Both the position numbers and the translations under genes were made by a program. The notes beneath the pieces were generated by a model. The model was given only the letters and a program-made list of their open reading frames with translations, searched no databases and had not been told where the DNA came from. A DNA stretch of 41,665 bases from Fonticella tunisiensis (lineage in GTDB: Bacteria > Bacillota > Clostridia > Clostridiales > Caloramatoraceae). The stretch covers positions 1 through 41,665 of the forward strand of contig NZ_SOAZ01000027.1 of the NCBI RefSeq assembly GCF_004364155.1, given 5' to 3'. This document shows positions 23,434-31,359 of this stretch, one piece after another. Each line of letters starts with the position of its first letter. Position 1 is the stretch's first letter.

Positions 23434-24444
23434 TTATTCTTCACTCCCAACAATTGTTGCCTTTACCTTCAAATCCTCAGGTATAGCAATATTAAGCTTC
23501 TCTGCAGCATCTAGATTTATCACAAGCTCCGTATCTGAAAGAGAATCTATTGGCATGTCCTTTGGATTTTTTCCCTTGAGTATTTCGACTGCCATTTCTC
23601 CGGTTTGATATCCAAGCTTATAATAGTCTATACCTTCAGTGGCAAGTGCTCCCAGCTTCACCTCATCCTTTACAGCACCTATGATAGGTATCTTCTTTTC
23701 TGCGCAAAGGGATGCTATCATGGCCATCGACGATGCAACAAGATTGTCAGCCGGAGCGTATAGAACGTCTATATTATTGGTTAGGGAACCAATTGCCTGT
23801 GGAATCTCGTTTACATTTGTAATGCCCGAAGTAACTATTTCCAGGCCAAACTCAGAAGCTAACTTTTTAGCCCTCTCAACCTCAACCTCTGAATTAACCT
23901 CGCTTGTATTATAAAGTATTCCAACCCTCTTTGCCCCTGGCAACAGCTTTTTTAATAATTCAAACTGTTTCTCCATAGGAGCTGCATCAGTTGTTCCTGC
24001 AACATTCGTCCCGGATACCTCGAAGGATTTAACAAGCCCCGCCTTCAATGGGTCAGTTACTGCCGTAATGAGTATCGGAATTTCCTTTGTTGCGTTATAG
24101 GCTGCTTGAGCTGATGGCGTTGCAATGGCCAGGATCATATCTACCTTATCTGATACGAAGTTCTCTGCAATTAATTGAGCTGTGGGTATATCCCCCTGCG
24201 CATTTTGAAAGTCTATTTCCAAGTTTTCTCCTTCCTTATACCCGTTGGCCGCCAGGGCGTCAATAAATCCTTTTCTGGCATCATCCAGAGATTTATGCTC
24301 TACAATCTGTGAAATCCCAATTTTAATTTTGTTTTCCCTGTGCTTTGAAGAATTTGATGATGTGCCTCTTGTACACCCTGTTAATACAGACAAACACAAT
24401 GCAAAAATCATAATTGAGTAAACAACTTTCTTTTTACCTTTCAT
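23434..24444 (-). CDS. ABC substrate-binding lipoprotein (TrpX-like), T-box controlled
   Basis: A lipoprotein of about 336 residues in the ABC_sub_bind family (TrpX-type). The signal peptide ends in VLTGC. The body has KIGISQIVEHKSLDDARKG, ILAIATPSAQAAYNATK, PILITAVTDPLKAGLV, GTTDAAPMEKQFELLKKL, VGILYNTSEVNSEVE and IPIIGAVKDEVKLGALA, all typical. Members bind aromatic amino acids. ATG 24444 has better spacing to AGGAGG than ATG 24450. Permease and ATPase genes are missing; a strong terminator follows, so it must work with components encoded elsewhere. The T-box upstream points to phenylalanine. Confidence 0.9.
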   Translation of the reverse strand: MKGKKKVVYSIMIFALCLSVLTGCTRGTSSNSSKHRENKIKIGISQIVEHKSLDDARKGFIDALAANGYKEGENLEIDFQNAQGDIPTAQLIAENFVSDKVDMILAIATPSAQAAYNATKEIPILITAVTDPLKAGLVKSFEVSGTNVAGTTDAAPMEKQFELLKKLLPGAKRVGILYNTSEVNSEVEVERAKKLASEFGLEIVTSGITNVNEIPQAIGSLTNNIDVLYAPADNLVASSMAMIASLCAEKKIPIIGAVKDEVKLGALATEGIDYYKLGYQTGEMAVEILKGKNPKDMPIDSLSDTELVINLDAAEKLNIAIPEDLKVKATIVGSEE

Positions 24445-24510
24445 ACTCATTTCCTCCTTAAATTTTCAAATTATGATTTCATAATCCAATCCATCATTTT
24501 TCAGTGTATA

Positions 24511-24722
24511 AAAAAACAGACCTCCTCCCATGGGGCGAAGGTCTGTTCACGGTACCACCCAAATTTATTGCTCTTTTAGATAACGGCATACACCGGCTCA
24601 GCCTAATCTCAGTTGCGATTTCAGCCTGCTACTTAAGGGTGAATTTCAACAGCCATAGTCTGCGGGTTCTCAGCTCCCCCCGCTCTCTGTAAAACCTCCT
24701 GCTGATTACTTGTCCCTATCAT
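24511..24722 (-). promoter_or_regulatory. T-box riboswitch, best read as Phe (UUC specifier)
   Basis: On the minus strand stem I has AGTA opposite the loop TTGAAATTCA, framed by CAGC/GCTG above and AGGG/CCCT below. Aligned with the metG element, the specifier is TTC (Phe), followed by the usual A. The T-box is TTGGGTGGTACCGTG; TGGT fits discriminator A (tRNA-Phe) and not the G of tRNA-Trp. The terminator stem AACAGACCT/AGGTCTGTT with a T run ends the element. Confidence 0.85.
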
Positions 24723-24754
24723 TGTATTTTTATGGCAGCAATTTATTTATACAT

Positions 24755-24782
24755 ATTATATCAGTTTTGTAAAAATTATCAA
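24755..24782 (-). promoter_or_regulatory. sigma-A promoter of the Phe T-box unit
   Basis: TTGATA, 16 nt, TATAAT on the minus strand, about 33 nt before stem I of the T-box. Confidence 0.65.
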
Positions 24783-24959
24783 TTAAATAAACTTAATATT
24801 TAATGCTTCCAGGTAAATTTTAAAAGGTTTTCTGGTACATATATCCACTAACACTATCTGATGAAGCTACTATGGCACCTTCTCCTGGATGGAAGGACAA
24901 AAAGGGATTATTTAAGAAATAATTAATATGTTTTTAATATTCTGTGAGGCATCATGTGT

Positions 24960-24965
24960 TATAAT
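24960..24965 (+). promoter_or_regulatory. -10 element before the gene at 25025
   Basis: TATAAT preceded by TGTGT (a near extended -10), 59 nt before the start codon. No clear -35 is visible. Confidence 0.4.
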
Positions 24966-25024
24966 ATATAAAACTAATGGGGTAATGACATCCTGGTAGG
25001 GCTCCAGAATGTGGAGGTGGAGAG

Positions 25025-25498
25025 ATGCTTTTTAAACCCGATGAAGTTGCCAACCTTAAGAAGGGCAGCAAAGTACTGGTAGAAATTAAGGAAGGAGATG
25101 TAAGGGTATTAAAAAGAAACTACTGTGGTGTGTATGAACTTTACAACATGAACAACCCATATATATCGGAATACTTTGAAGACCTGAACCTTTTTAAAAA
25201 CCGATATGGAAGTGTTCATAAAAAATTTCCACTATATAACTTATCAAGGCAGCGCCTTGATATATATCCAGCAGCAGAACGTATGGAGCTTAATGAGATG
25301 ATGAAATGGTTTTCCGACTACGGTAAAATACTTTATATAAAATCCGCTAAAGTTGGAACGCTGACCATTGAATACTACAGGTGGATTTCAGATATGGAAA
25401 ACACAGTTTCCAACTTTCAGATTGTAAAGGATGGAGATGAATTCACATTAAATATAGCTGTGAGAAATTCCAGTGAAAGAATGGAAATGGTTGGGTAA
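25025..25498 (+). CDS. hypothetical protein, 157 residues
   Basis: A soluble protein of unknown function. ATG 25025 is preceded by GGAGGTGGAGAG, a strong ribosome site. The start (MLFKPDEVANLKKGSKVLVE) and the end (FTLNIAVRNSSERMEMVG) look like beta structure. The middle holds many aromatic residues (YELYNMNNPYISEYFEDL, YYRWISDMENTV). No family is recognised. It stands alone on the plus strand, divergent from the T-box unit and convergent with the nucleotidyltransferase cluster. Confidence 0.65.
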   Translation: MLFKPDEVANLKKGSKVLVEIKEGDVRVLKRNYCGVYELYNMNNPYISEYFEDLNLFKNRYGSVHKKFPLYNLSRQRLDIYPAAERMELNEMMKWFSDYGKILYIKSAKVGTLTIEYYRWISDMENTVSNFQIVKDGDEFTLNIAVRNSSERMEMVG

Positions 25499-25505
25499 AT
25501 TAAGC

Positions 25506-25527
25506 GGGCAGGCAAAAAGTCTGCCCC
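25506..25527 (+). terminator. weak hairpin after the gene at 25025
   Basis: GGGCAG and CTGCCC pair across 9 nt, 8 nt past the stop. The downstream T run is poor (CTATTAAT). Confidence 0.4.
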
Positions 25528-25611
25528 TATTAATACATGCCATCCATTCCTGGCAAAATTCTTTAGGATGGAGAATTTCACATCATTCTTTGTCATAGTT
25601 TCATCAAACTA

Positions 25612-26970
25612 TTATCCCCCAACTCTTTTTACAAAATTTACAGCATCCTCCCTGGTTTTAATATTGCCATAAAAGGCCTGCTCCTCCACCATCTTTAATA
25701 ATTTTCCTATCCTACTGCCCTCTGCACCGGTGATATCCATTATATCCCTGCCTGTTAGAAACTTTTTCCTGCTGCTTTCATATCTATAATATCCATCAAT
25801 TAAATTCAATATAAAATCGGAGTATTTTCTGCTTTCTCCATCTTCATCTAAAAGGCTTCTTGTGGCAGTTATATCATAAAGTGAGCATAGAAGGACGTCT
25901 ATGGTGTTATCCTGTAAATCTGCAAACAGCCTGTAAAGTGCCCTGTCCGATGCACCCTGCTTGAATAGTCCAAGTATTCTCATGTGCCCTGCAATGATGC
26001 TTTTTATTATCTCCCTTTGCTTTATGGACATGGCAAGCCTTTTAGCTATCTCTTTAAATTCCTGAACTCCTATTTTCTCATGCCCTCTAAAGCTTACAAT
26101 ACCCCCATCCATATTTACTGCCTTCGGCTTTCCTATATCATGGAGAAAGACTCCTATTTTGGTTGTATATATTCTTTTTCTTCCGTTTATGTTTTCATCA
26201 AGATGATTTTTTATTTTTCCGCCATGCTCAGTATCAAATATGTTGCTTATATTTTCCTCGAAAAACTTTAAAGTGAGAAGGGAGTGGGTGTATGCATCAA
26301 CAACGTGGTATCTGCACTTTCCAAGTTTCTTCATAGGCCTTATAATTGGAAATATCCTTTCAAGAAGATTGAGCTCATCAAGCTTTTTAATGTATACATG
26401 GCTCCTATCGCTTTCAAATATTTTATAAAGCTCCTCTAAAATCCTCTCGCCTGGCATAATGTCTAAAAGATATGCCTTATCCCTTATGATCTCAGCTGTA
26501 TCTTCATCTATTGTAAAACCAAGCCTGCTTGCAAACCTGACGGCCCTTACCATTCTTAGGGGATCATCACATGCTGCACTGTTTGAGACAAACCTTACAA
26601 CCCCTTTTTCTATGTCCTCAATTCCTCCTGTAATATCTATTGTTTCAAAGTTCTTTAAATCAATGGCAAGGGCATTTATTGTAAAGTCCCTGTTTTTAAG
26701 GTCCTCATATATGTTAAAACCCCTTAGATTTGTAAAATCTAATACAGTTTTATCCACAACAACCCTTGCAACATCGCTGTGCATATTGACATAAGAGCCA
26801 CTTAAAATTTCCGCAATATCCCTGGCAGTGCTGTGGCAGTCTCCATTTACCGCAAAGTCATAGTCGGAGGGAGTTCTTTTCATAAACATATCCCTAACTG
26901 CGCCGCCAACCATATAAATTTCAAGGGATTTGTTCTCTGCATATTTTCTTATTATATCTATATAATTCAT
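25612..26970 (-). CDS. CCA-adding enzyme / poly(A) polymerase family with HD domain
   Basis: Class II tRNA nucleotidyltransferase-type protein of 452 residues. The head has YMVGGAVRDMFMKRTPSDYDF near 19-39 with the catalytic DYD, then RDFTINALAID near 93. DDPLRMVRAVRFASRLGF near 135 and PGERILEELYKIF are the template-reading neck motifs. The C-terminal half holds an HD phosphohydrolase-like domain (YTHSLLTLKFF; VFLHDIGKP; HMRILGLF). The family adds CCA to tRNA 3' ends or A tails to RNA; the two activities cannot be separated reliably here. It begins 12 nt after herA, so it shares the nurA-herA transcript. Confidence 0.9.
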   Translation of the reverse strand: MNYIDIIRKYAENKSLEIYMVGGAVRDMFMKRTPSDYDFAVNGDCHSTARDIAEILSGSYVNMHSDVARVVVDKTVLDFTNLRGFNIYEDLKNRDFTINALAIDLKNFETIDITGGIEDIEKGVVRFVSNSAACDDPLRMVRAVRFASRLGFTIDEDTAEIIRDKAYLLDIMPGERILEELYKIFESDRSHVYIKKLDELNLLERIFPIIRPMKKLGKCRYHVVDAYTHSLLTLKFFEENISNIFDTEHGGKIKNHLDENINGRKRIYTTKIGVFLHDIGKPKAVNMDGGIVSFRGHEKIGVQEFKEIAKRLAMSIKQREIIKSIIAGHMRILGLFKQGASDRALYRLFADLQDNTIDVLLCSLYDITATRSLLDEDGESRKYSDFILNLIDGYYRYESSRKKFLTGRDIMDITGAEGSRIGKLLKMVEEQAFYGNIKTREDAVNFVKRVGG

Positions 26971-26981
26971 TAAATATCCTC

Positions 26982-28820
26982 CTAGGCAGTTTCATAGGCC
27001 TCTCCAAATATTGTCTTGTTCTTCCTTATGTATCCCTTTTCAACAAGGACCTCCAAGGTTCTTATAAGGCTATCCACATCCCTAACCCTATTTCCATCTA
27101 ACTTGTTTAACAGGCTTAAAAGATCGTCTGGATATACTGGGAGGTGGGGCTTTATCATTTCATAGAGCTCGATGTCCTTTTTATTAAGCATTTCAAAGAG
27201 CTCATCAAATGGATTTTCCGTATGGTTGCTTGTACTCTTTGCCATTCTTATCCTTACGGGTATTGTTCTTCCAAAGATAGCCGAGGATATAAAGGCATCC
27301 CCCGAGCGGAGGTATGGAAGCCTCTTTGCCTCCTCAGGGCTTATATCAGTTTCCTTCTGTATGGTTTCTATATCCGATGCCCTTACCGTTCTAAACACAA
27401 GCTTTGTGTTTAGCTGTGCCGTTACGGTTTCATCAAGAAGTGTGGGCCTCTGGGTTGCAAGTATTAAAAATACACCGTACTTTCTTCCCTCCTGGGCTAT
27501 TTCCTTTATAATGGACTTTGCAGAGGTTTCGTATCCCTTTGGAGCGAAATTGTGGCTCTCGTCAAAGGCAAGCACAAAGGGAGGGAAAAACTCTGCCGCC
27601 TCTCCCCTTTGAAGGCCGTCCCTGTAATCCCTTCTTTTGTGATAGAGGTTGTTTATGATGTAGGTTGCAAAAACGTTAAGTATTTTAATCTGCCCCTGAA
27701 CCACAGCCATTTTACCCTCAAGGAGGCAGTTTTCAATCATCTTTATATCGTTTGTAAACAATCCTTCCCTGTAAAGGCTCTGTAGCCTCCAGTGAACTCC
27801 ATTTACCGAGGCCGAAGGAAGGCTTCCGTACTGCCTATATATTTCAAGCATCCTTTTGTATCTATCCTTTTCTATTTCATCCTCTGCACCGTTTAATCTA
27901 TCCTGTATTTTCTTTTCGCTTCCAAGCTCCTGTGCTTCCCTTAAAAGGGAAAGCCTTTCTTCAAATGTAAAATAGGTGTCCCTTGGCTTGTGGATCTGGC
28001 TTATTACGTTTACCATAGGCTCGGTTAATGTTCCTGCAGATGCTGCACCTATAAGGCTTATTAGGTCGTTGGTGCTAAGATCTGTAAACTTAACACCTAT
28101 GTGCTTACCTATTTCAAGGCATTTAAACTTGTTTGAAAAGTCCCCCCTGTATTTTTCATCAAGGCCGTCGGAGGATAGGGTAAAGTCCATTTCATAATGG
28201 GGGTCAAGTACAACCGTTGGAATGTTCAGGGACATAAGCTCCTCAAGTATTACCCTCATTCCAAAGGACTTACCGGAACCTGAGCCTCCGAATATTCCAA
28301 TATGGGGGTACTGCTGCATTGATCTTATATCAAAAATGAAGGGAACGCCTGTCTGGGGATATATCTTCCCGTCCTGAAATATACACTGAAGATCCCTGTA
28401 TTCATCCTCCAGGGTTTCATTTAGTTCCTCAGTGCTTTTGATAACCCCAAGGACAAGCCCCTTATCAGGGGATGATTTTACAAAGAGATCCTTAACCTCA
28501 TGAAACTCTGGGAGCCTTACCCTGGAGCCCGTTGAAACAGGGTATTCAGTTTCAACTATAAGCCTTACCCTTGCAATGTAGATAGTGTTGTCATCAACGT
28601 TATATCCAAGGCTTCTAAGGGACTGAAGTACCTTGCTGTCGGCCATCTCACCGTTTATGTTTAACGGTATGTATTTGTTGTAAGAAGTGGTTTCAACTAC
28701 CTCCCCCCTTAAATTTCCCTGGGACTCATCCTCGATTATAAGAATCTGGTTTATTTTAAAGGGACTTTTATCCGATACGACATAAACCTCCTGCTGGTTT
28801 GTAATTCCCGCTACCTGCAT
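26982..28820 (-). CDS. herA: HerA-like hexameric DNA translocase ATPase
   Basis: A 612-residue FtsK/HerA-superfamily ATPase (HerA, DUF87). The N-terminal HAS-type barrel (1-120) includes QVAGITNQQEVYVV. Walker A is FGGSGSGKSFGMRVILEEL near 175-192 and Walker B VLAFDESHNFAPKG near 420. FLILATQRPTLLDETVTAQ is the downstream sensor region and LVFRTVRASD carries the Arg finger area. HerA rings work with NurA nuclease to resect DNA ends in archaea; bacterial homologues occur in repair and phage-defence settings. It starts 12 nt after nurA. The C-terminal 60 residues form a helical tail. Confidence 0.9.
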   Translation of the reverse strand: MQVAGITNQQEVYVVSDKSPFKINQILIIEDESQGNLRGEVVETTSYNKYIPLNINGEMADSKVLQSLRSLGYNVDDNTIYIARVRLIVETEYPVSTGSRVRLPEFHEVKDLFVKSSPDKGLVLGVIKSTEELNETLEDEYRDLQCIFQDGKIYPQTGVPFIFDIRSMQQYPHIGIFGGSGSGKSFGMRVILEELMSLNIPTVVLDPHYEMDFTLSSDGLDEKYRGDFSNKFKCLEIGKHIGVKFTDLSTNDLISLIGAASAGTLTEPMVNVISQIHKPRDTYFTFEERLSLLREAQELGSEKKIQDRLNGAEDEIEKDRYKRMLEIYRQYGSLPSASVNGVHWRLQSLYREGLFTNDIKMIENCLLEGKMAVVQGQIKILNVFATYIINNLYHKRRDYRDGLQRGEAAEFFPPFVLAFDESHNFAPKGYETSAKSIIKEIAQEGRKYGVFLILATQRPTLLDETVTAQLNTKLVFRTVRASDIETIQKETDISPEEAKRLPYLRSGDAFISSAIFGRTIPVRIRMAKSTSNHTENPFDELFEMLNKKDIELYEMIKPHLPVYPDDLLSLLNKLDGNRVRDVDSLIRTLEVLVEKGYIRKNKTIFGEAYETA

Positions 28821-28831
28821 ATAATAACCTC

Positions 28832-29788
28832 CTATCCTCTTTTACTTCTTTTAGGGTTTAAGAGCATTTCCCTTATTTCCCTGCTTATGGTGCTTTCCAC
28901 AAGGCTTTTTACCATTTCATCCGTTACCTTTACCTCTTTATCAACTATATCAAGCCATAGTGGTATTCCCCTTCCCTTCTCAGGGGTCAGTGTATATATT
29001 AAATCCGCATATTTTAGTGCCTCTACATACTGCTCCTCAATAAAATCAAGGCCTGCAACCTGGGGATCCTCTGAAAGCCTTACATAGCAGCTTTTTATAC
29101 CGCTCTCGGATTTTTTTGATTTCAAATCCCTTCTAAATTCCAGCATCTCACCTTCATTTAAAATGCCAAAGAGTACCTCCCTGTCGTATAAGATGCTGTC
29201 ATTAAGGTTAAGCTCTGTCTTTAGTATCTCTGCTATGTCCTTAGTCTTAACTTCCTCTGTAATGCCTATTATTATCTTTCCTGTAGATATTGCCTTTTCC
29301 TTAAACTTTTTCCATTCAGATGGACAGTCTATTCCATAGTGCATAAGAGAACCGTCCATGAATATGACCTTTGATGAAAAGCTTTCCATTGCAAAGGACG
29401 CTGCCTGAAGTTCAAGCTTTGACATTCTGGCCCTTCTTTTAAGCTCATCCTCTGCCTGTCCATCTTCATCTTCAAACAGTGGAACATATACGTCCTGAAG
29501 AATTATGTCTTCCTCCTTCGGAAGAGTGGATTTTGCCATTGACTGTATAAGTGATATGTAGTGGGGGTATATTCCTCCATAGCTGTTTATTGAACCATCA
29601 ACTCCAACAATCCCCCTTTTTTCAGTTATATTTTCAATCTCGTAACCACTCAGCTTCTTAAGGGATACGGGTTTTCCCATTTTGTCGTATATTATAGATT
29701 TAATTTTATTTCTCTCTAAACCTTCATACATCTCTTTAAACTTCTTATCTACGGCCATGAGCCTTCCCCTAAGGTCCTCAAGCTTCAT
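28832..29788 (-). CDS. nurA: NurA-domain nuclease
   Basis: 318 residues with the RNase H-like NurA fold. The catalytic first Asp is in GIVGVDGSINSYGG (Asp64), after a coiled N-terminal region. A second acidic motif is VIFMDGSLMHYG, and LDFIEEQYVEALKYADLIY lies in the C-terminal part. NurA is the 5'-3' exonuclease and endonuclease partner of HerA, and the adjacent herA supports the call. ATG 29788 follows GAGGTGATTAA. It is the first gene of a nurA-herA-nucleotidyltransferase operon. Repeat R5 lies upstream, where its promoter would be expected. Confidence 0.88.
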   Translation of the reverse strand: MKLEDLRGRLMAVDKKFKEMYEGLERNKIKSIIYDKMGKPVSLKKLSGYEIENITEKRGIVGVDGSINSYGGIYPHYISLIQSMAKSTLPKEEDIILQDVYVPLFEDEDGQAEDELKRRARMSKLELQAASFAMESFSSKVIFMDGSLMHYGIDCPSEWKKFKEKAISTGKIIIGITEEVKTKDIAEILKTELNLNDSILYDREVLFGILNEGEMLEFRRDLKSKKSESGIKSCYVRLSEDPQVAGLDFIEEQYVEALKYADLIYTLTPEKGRGIPLWLDIVDKEVKVTDEMVKSLVESTISREIREMLLNPKRSKRG

Positions 29789-29859
29789 TTAATCACCTCG
29801 TATATAATTTTAGTACATTAATAATAATTTTTAAATAATGAGTGTCTTTAAAGCAAAAC

Positions 29860-30106
29860 TAGCTCTGCATGAAACAAAATTCACCACAAGATTATGAAAA
29901 CAGTTTCTAGATTAACCCGCTTTTCAGTTCAGAAACTAAGCGGAGATAAAAAATATATGAAATTCATATTTTTCAAATCCCAAGCCTTAGAACTTCTTTG
30001 CAAAGCGTACTGGTGAATGAAATATATTTTTTATCGCAGCGCCTACCTGTAAACATTTTCTGCTTTTATTCCAATGGGCTTTTCAGAGTGGCACAAAGTG
30101 TTAAAT
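29860..30106 (-). repeat. repeat family copy R5, short interior
   Basis: On the minus strand, from TTTAACACTTTGTG (near 30106) to GTTTCATGCAGAGCTA (29860). It has both conserved ends and the outer stem (GCGATAAAAAATATATTTCA with a return arm TGAATTTCATATATTTTTTATC). It also has the right hairpin CCGCTTAGTTTCTGAACTGAAAAGCGG. It lacks the middle and inner hairpins of R2 and R3: the sequence jumps from GGGATTTGAAAAAT straight to ATGAATTTCATA. It lies between divergent nurA and abrB and comes to about 45 nt from the abrB -35. Confidence 0.85.
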
Positions 30107-30150
30107 TAAATAAGATTATTTAACATTTTACAAATTCATCCTTTACAGTA

Positions 30151-30179
30151 TTGACTTTAATTGGTATTTTTGTTATTAT
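30151..30179 (+). promoter_or_regulatory. abrB: abrB promoter
   Basis: TTGACT, 17 nt, TATTAT: near-consensus sigma-A spacing and sequence, about 45 nt before the abrB start. Confidence 0.8.
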
Positions 30180-30190
30180 CTAATTGTTAA

Positions 30191-30208
30191 TTGTCGAACA
30201 TTGTTGAA
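30191..30208 (+). promoter_or_regulatory. abrB: tandem Spo0A boxes downstream of the abrB promoter
   Basis: TTGTCGAA (30191-30198) is a perfect Spo0A box and TTGTTGAA (30201-30208) a one-mismatch box, exactly 10 bp apart on the same strand, the spacing used by Spo0A dimers. Both lie just past the predicted transcription start, a repressor position, as known for Bacillus abrB. Confidence 0.75.
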
Positions 30209-30224
30209 GAGGAGGGAATAAGGT

Positions 30225-30467
30225 ATGAAGTCTACAGGCATAGTAAGAAGAGTGGACGAGCTTGGAAGAGTAGTTATTCCAATAGAATTAAGAAGAACGC
30301 TCGAAATCGCTGAGAAGGATGCCCTTGAAATCTACGTGGATGGTGAGCAGATAATATTAAAGAAGTATCAGCCAGCATGCATATTCTGCGGAAACGCAAA
30401 GGACGTTGTAAACTTTAAGGGTAAGAATATCTGCCAGAGCTGCCTTGGTGAATTAAAGGGTGAATAA
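30225..30467 (+). CDS. abrB: AbrB-family transition-state regulator
   Basis: 80 residues. The N-terminal swapped-hairpin DNA-binding domain (MKSTGIVRRVDELGRVVIPI followed by ELRRTLEI) is the canonical AbrB start. The C-terminus carries a zinc-ribbon-like pair CIFCGNAKD and CQSCLGEL, common in clostridial AbrB. It represses post-exponential genes and is itself a target of Spo0A; tandem Spo0A boxes lie in its leader. ATG follows GAGGAGGGAATAAGGT. It is inverted relative to its neighbours, as in the Bacillus rsmI-abrB-metS arrangement, and convergent with rsmI. Confidence 0.95.
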   Translation: MKSTGIVRRVDELGRVVIPIELRRTLEIAEKDALEIYVDGEQIILKKYQPACIFCGNAKDVVNFKGKNICQSCLGELKGE

Positions 30468-30475
30468 GATACATA

Positions 30476-30505
30476 TAACCTGTGCCTGTGGCACAGGTTA
30501 TTTTA
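30476..30505 (+). terminator. abrB terminator
   Basis: An 11-bp perfect stem, TAACCTGTGCC with GGCACAGGTTA, has a 3-nt loop and is followed by TTTTACTTT. It sits 8 nt past the abrB stop, between the convergent abrB and rsmI genes. Confidence 0.85.
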
Positions 30506-30512
30506 CTTTCAG

Positions 30513-31358
30513 TTATTCCATATCGATGCTATATTTATATACCTCGGACTTTGGAAGATCCCTCTCCTTCGCCACCCTTTTTATTGCTTCCTTCTTGCTC
30601 ATCCCCTGATCTATGTACATCCTAATATGTTCCCCTATGCCCATTCCTTCAAACTGGCTTTTTGCTTCCTCCTTTATCTCCTCATCGCTTTTACCTTCAA
30701 TGGCCAGAACGTATTCTCCCCTTGGTTCCTTTTCCTTATATATTTCAATTGCGTCAAGGAGGGATACCCTTTCTATTTCCTCATACCTTTTGGTAAGCTC
30801 ACGACATATTGATATCCTCCTGTTTCCAAAGGTTTCATAGAAATCAGCCAAAGTTTTCAGGAGCCTGTGGGGGGCTTCATAGAAGATCATGGTTCTTCTT
30901 TCATCCCTTATTTCTTCAAGACGGGCCCTCCTTTCCCTATTATCCCTTGGAAGGAAGCCTTCAAACACAAACCTTGACGTATCAAACCCAGAAACCACAA
31001 GGCCGTATATTGCAGCTGATGCCCCCGGGATTAAGTATATAGATATATTATTTTCAATTGCAAGCTTCACAATATCCTCCCCGGGATCCGATATCCCTGG
31101 AGTTCCTGCATCGGTTGTGATAGCTACAACCTTCCCTTCCTTAACCATGTTTATTATCCTTTCTCCCATTTCCCTTTTATTGTGCTCGTGGTAGCTTATA
31201 AGGGGCTTTTTTATTTCAAAGTGGTTTAATAGCTTTAATGTCTGCCTCGTATCCTCAGCAGCTATTATATCCGCTTCCTTTAGTATTCTTATGGCCCTTA
31301 AGGTTATATCCTCAAGGTTTCCTATAGGCGTTGAAACAAGGTATATTATTCCCTCCAT
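30513..31358 (-). CDS. rsmI: 16S rRNA (C1402-2'-O) methyltransferase
   Basis: RsmI (YabC in Bacillus) methylates the ribose of C1402 in the decoding centre of 16S rRNA, using SAM. The protein has 281 residues, the usual length, with a tetrapyrrole-methylase fold. IYLVSTPIGNLEDITLRA at the start, AAEDTRQTLKLL near 34, ITTDAGTPGISDPG near 80, LIPGASAAIYGLVVSG near 108 and MIFYEAPHRLLKTL near 155 are all diagnostic. The C-terminal helical part (GMSKKEAIKRVAKERDLPKS) is intact. It starts 2 nt after trmN6 and belongs to that operon. Confidence 0.96.
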   Translation of the reverse strand: MEGIIYLVSTPIGNLEDITLRAIRILKEADIIAAEDTRQTLKLLNHFEIKKPLISYHEHNKREMGERIINMVKEGKVVAITTDAGTPGISDPGEDIVKLAIENNISIYLIPGASAAIYGLVVSGFDTSRFVFEGFLPRDNRERRARLEEIRDERRTMIFYEAPHRLLKTLADFYETFGNRRISICRELTKRYEEIERVSLLDAIEIYKEKEPRGEYVLAIEGKSDEEIKEEAKSQFEGMGIGEHIRMYIDQGMSKKEAIKRVAKERDLPKSEVYKYSIDME

Positions 31359-31359
31359 C

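Noticed and set aside
24655-24665. TGG in stem I as a Trp specifier for the ABC lipoprotein T-box
   Set aside because: It falls in the upper stem, not opposite AGTA, and the T-box TGGT does not pair with the G discriminator of tRNA-Trp.
27172-27612. Plus-strand open frame of 146 codons opposite herA
   Set aside because: Antisense shadow of a well-supported ATPase gene, with no ribosome site or domain.
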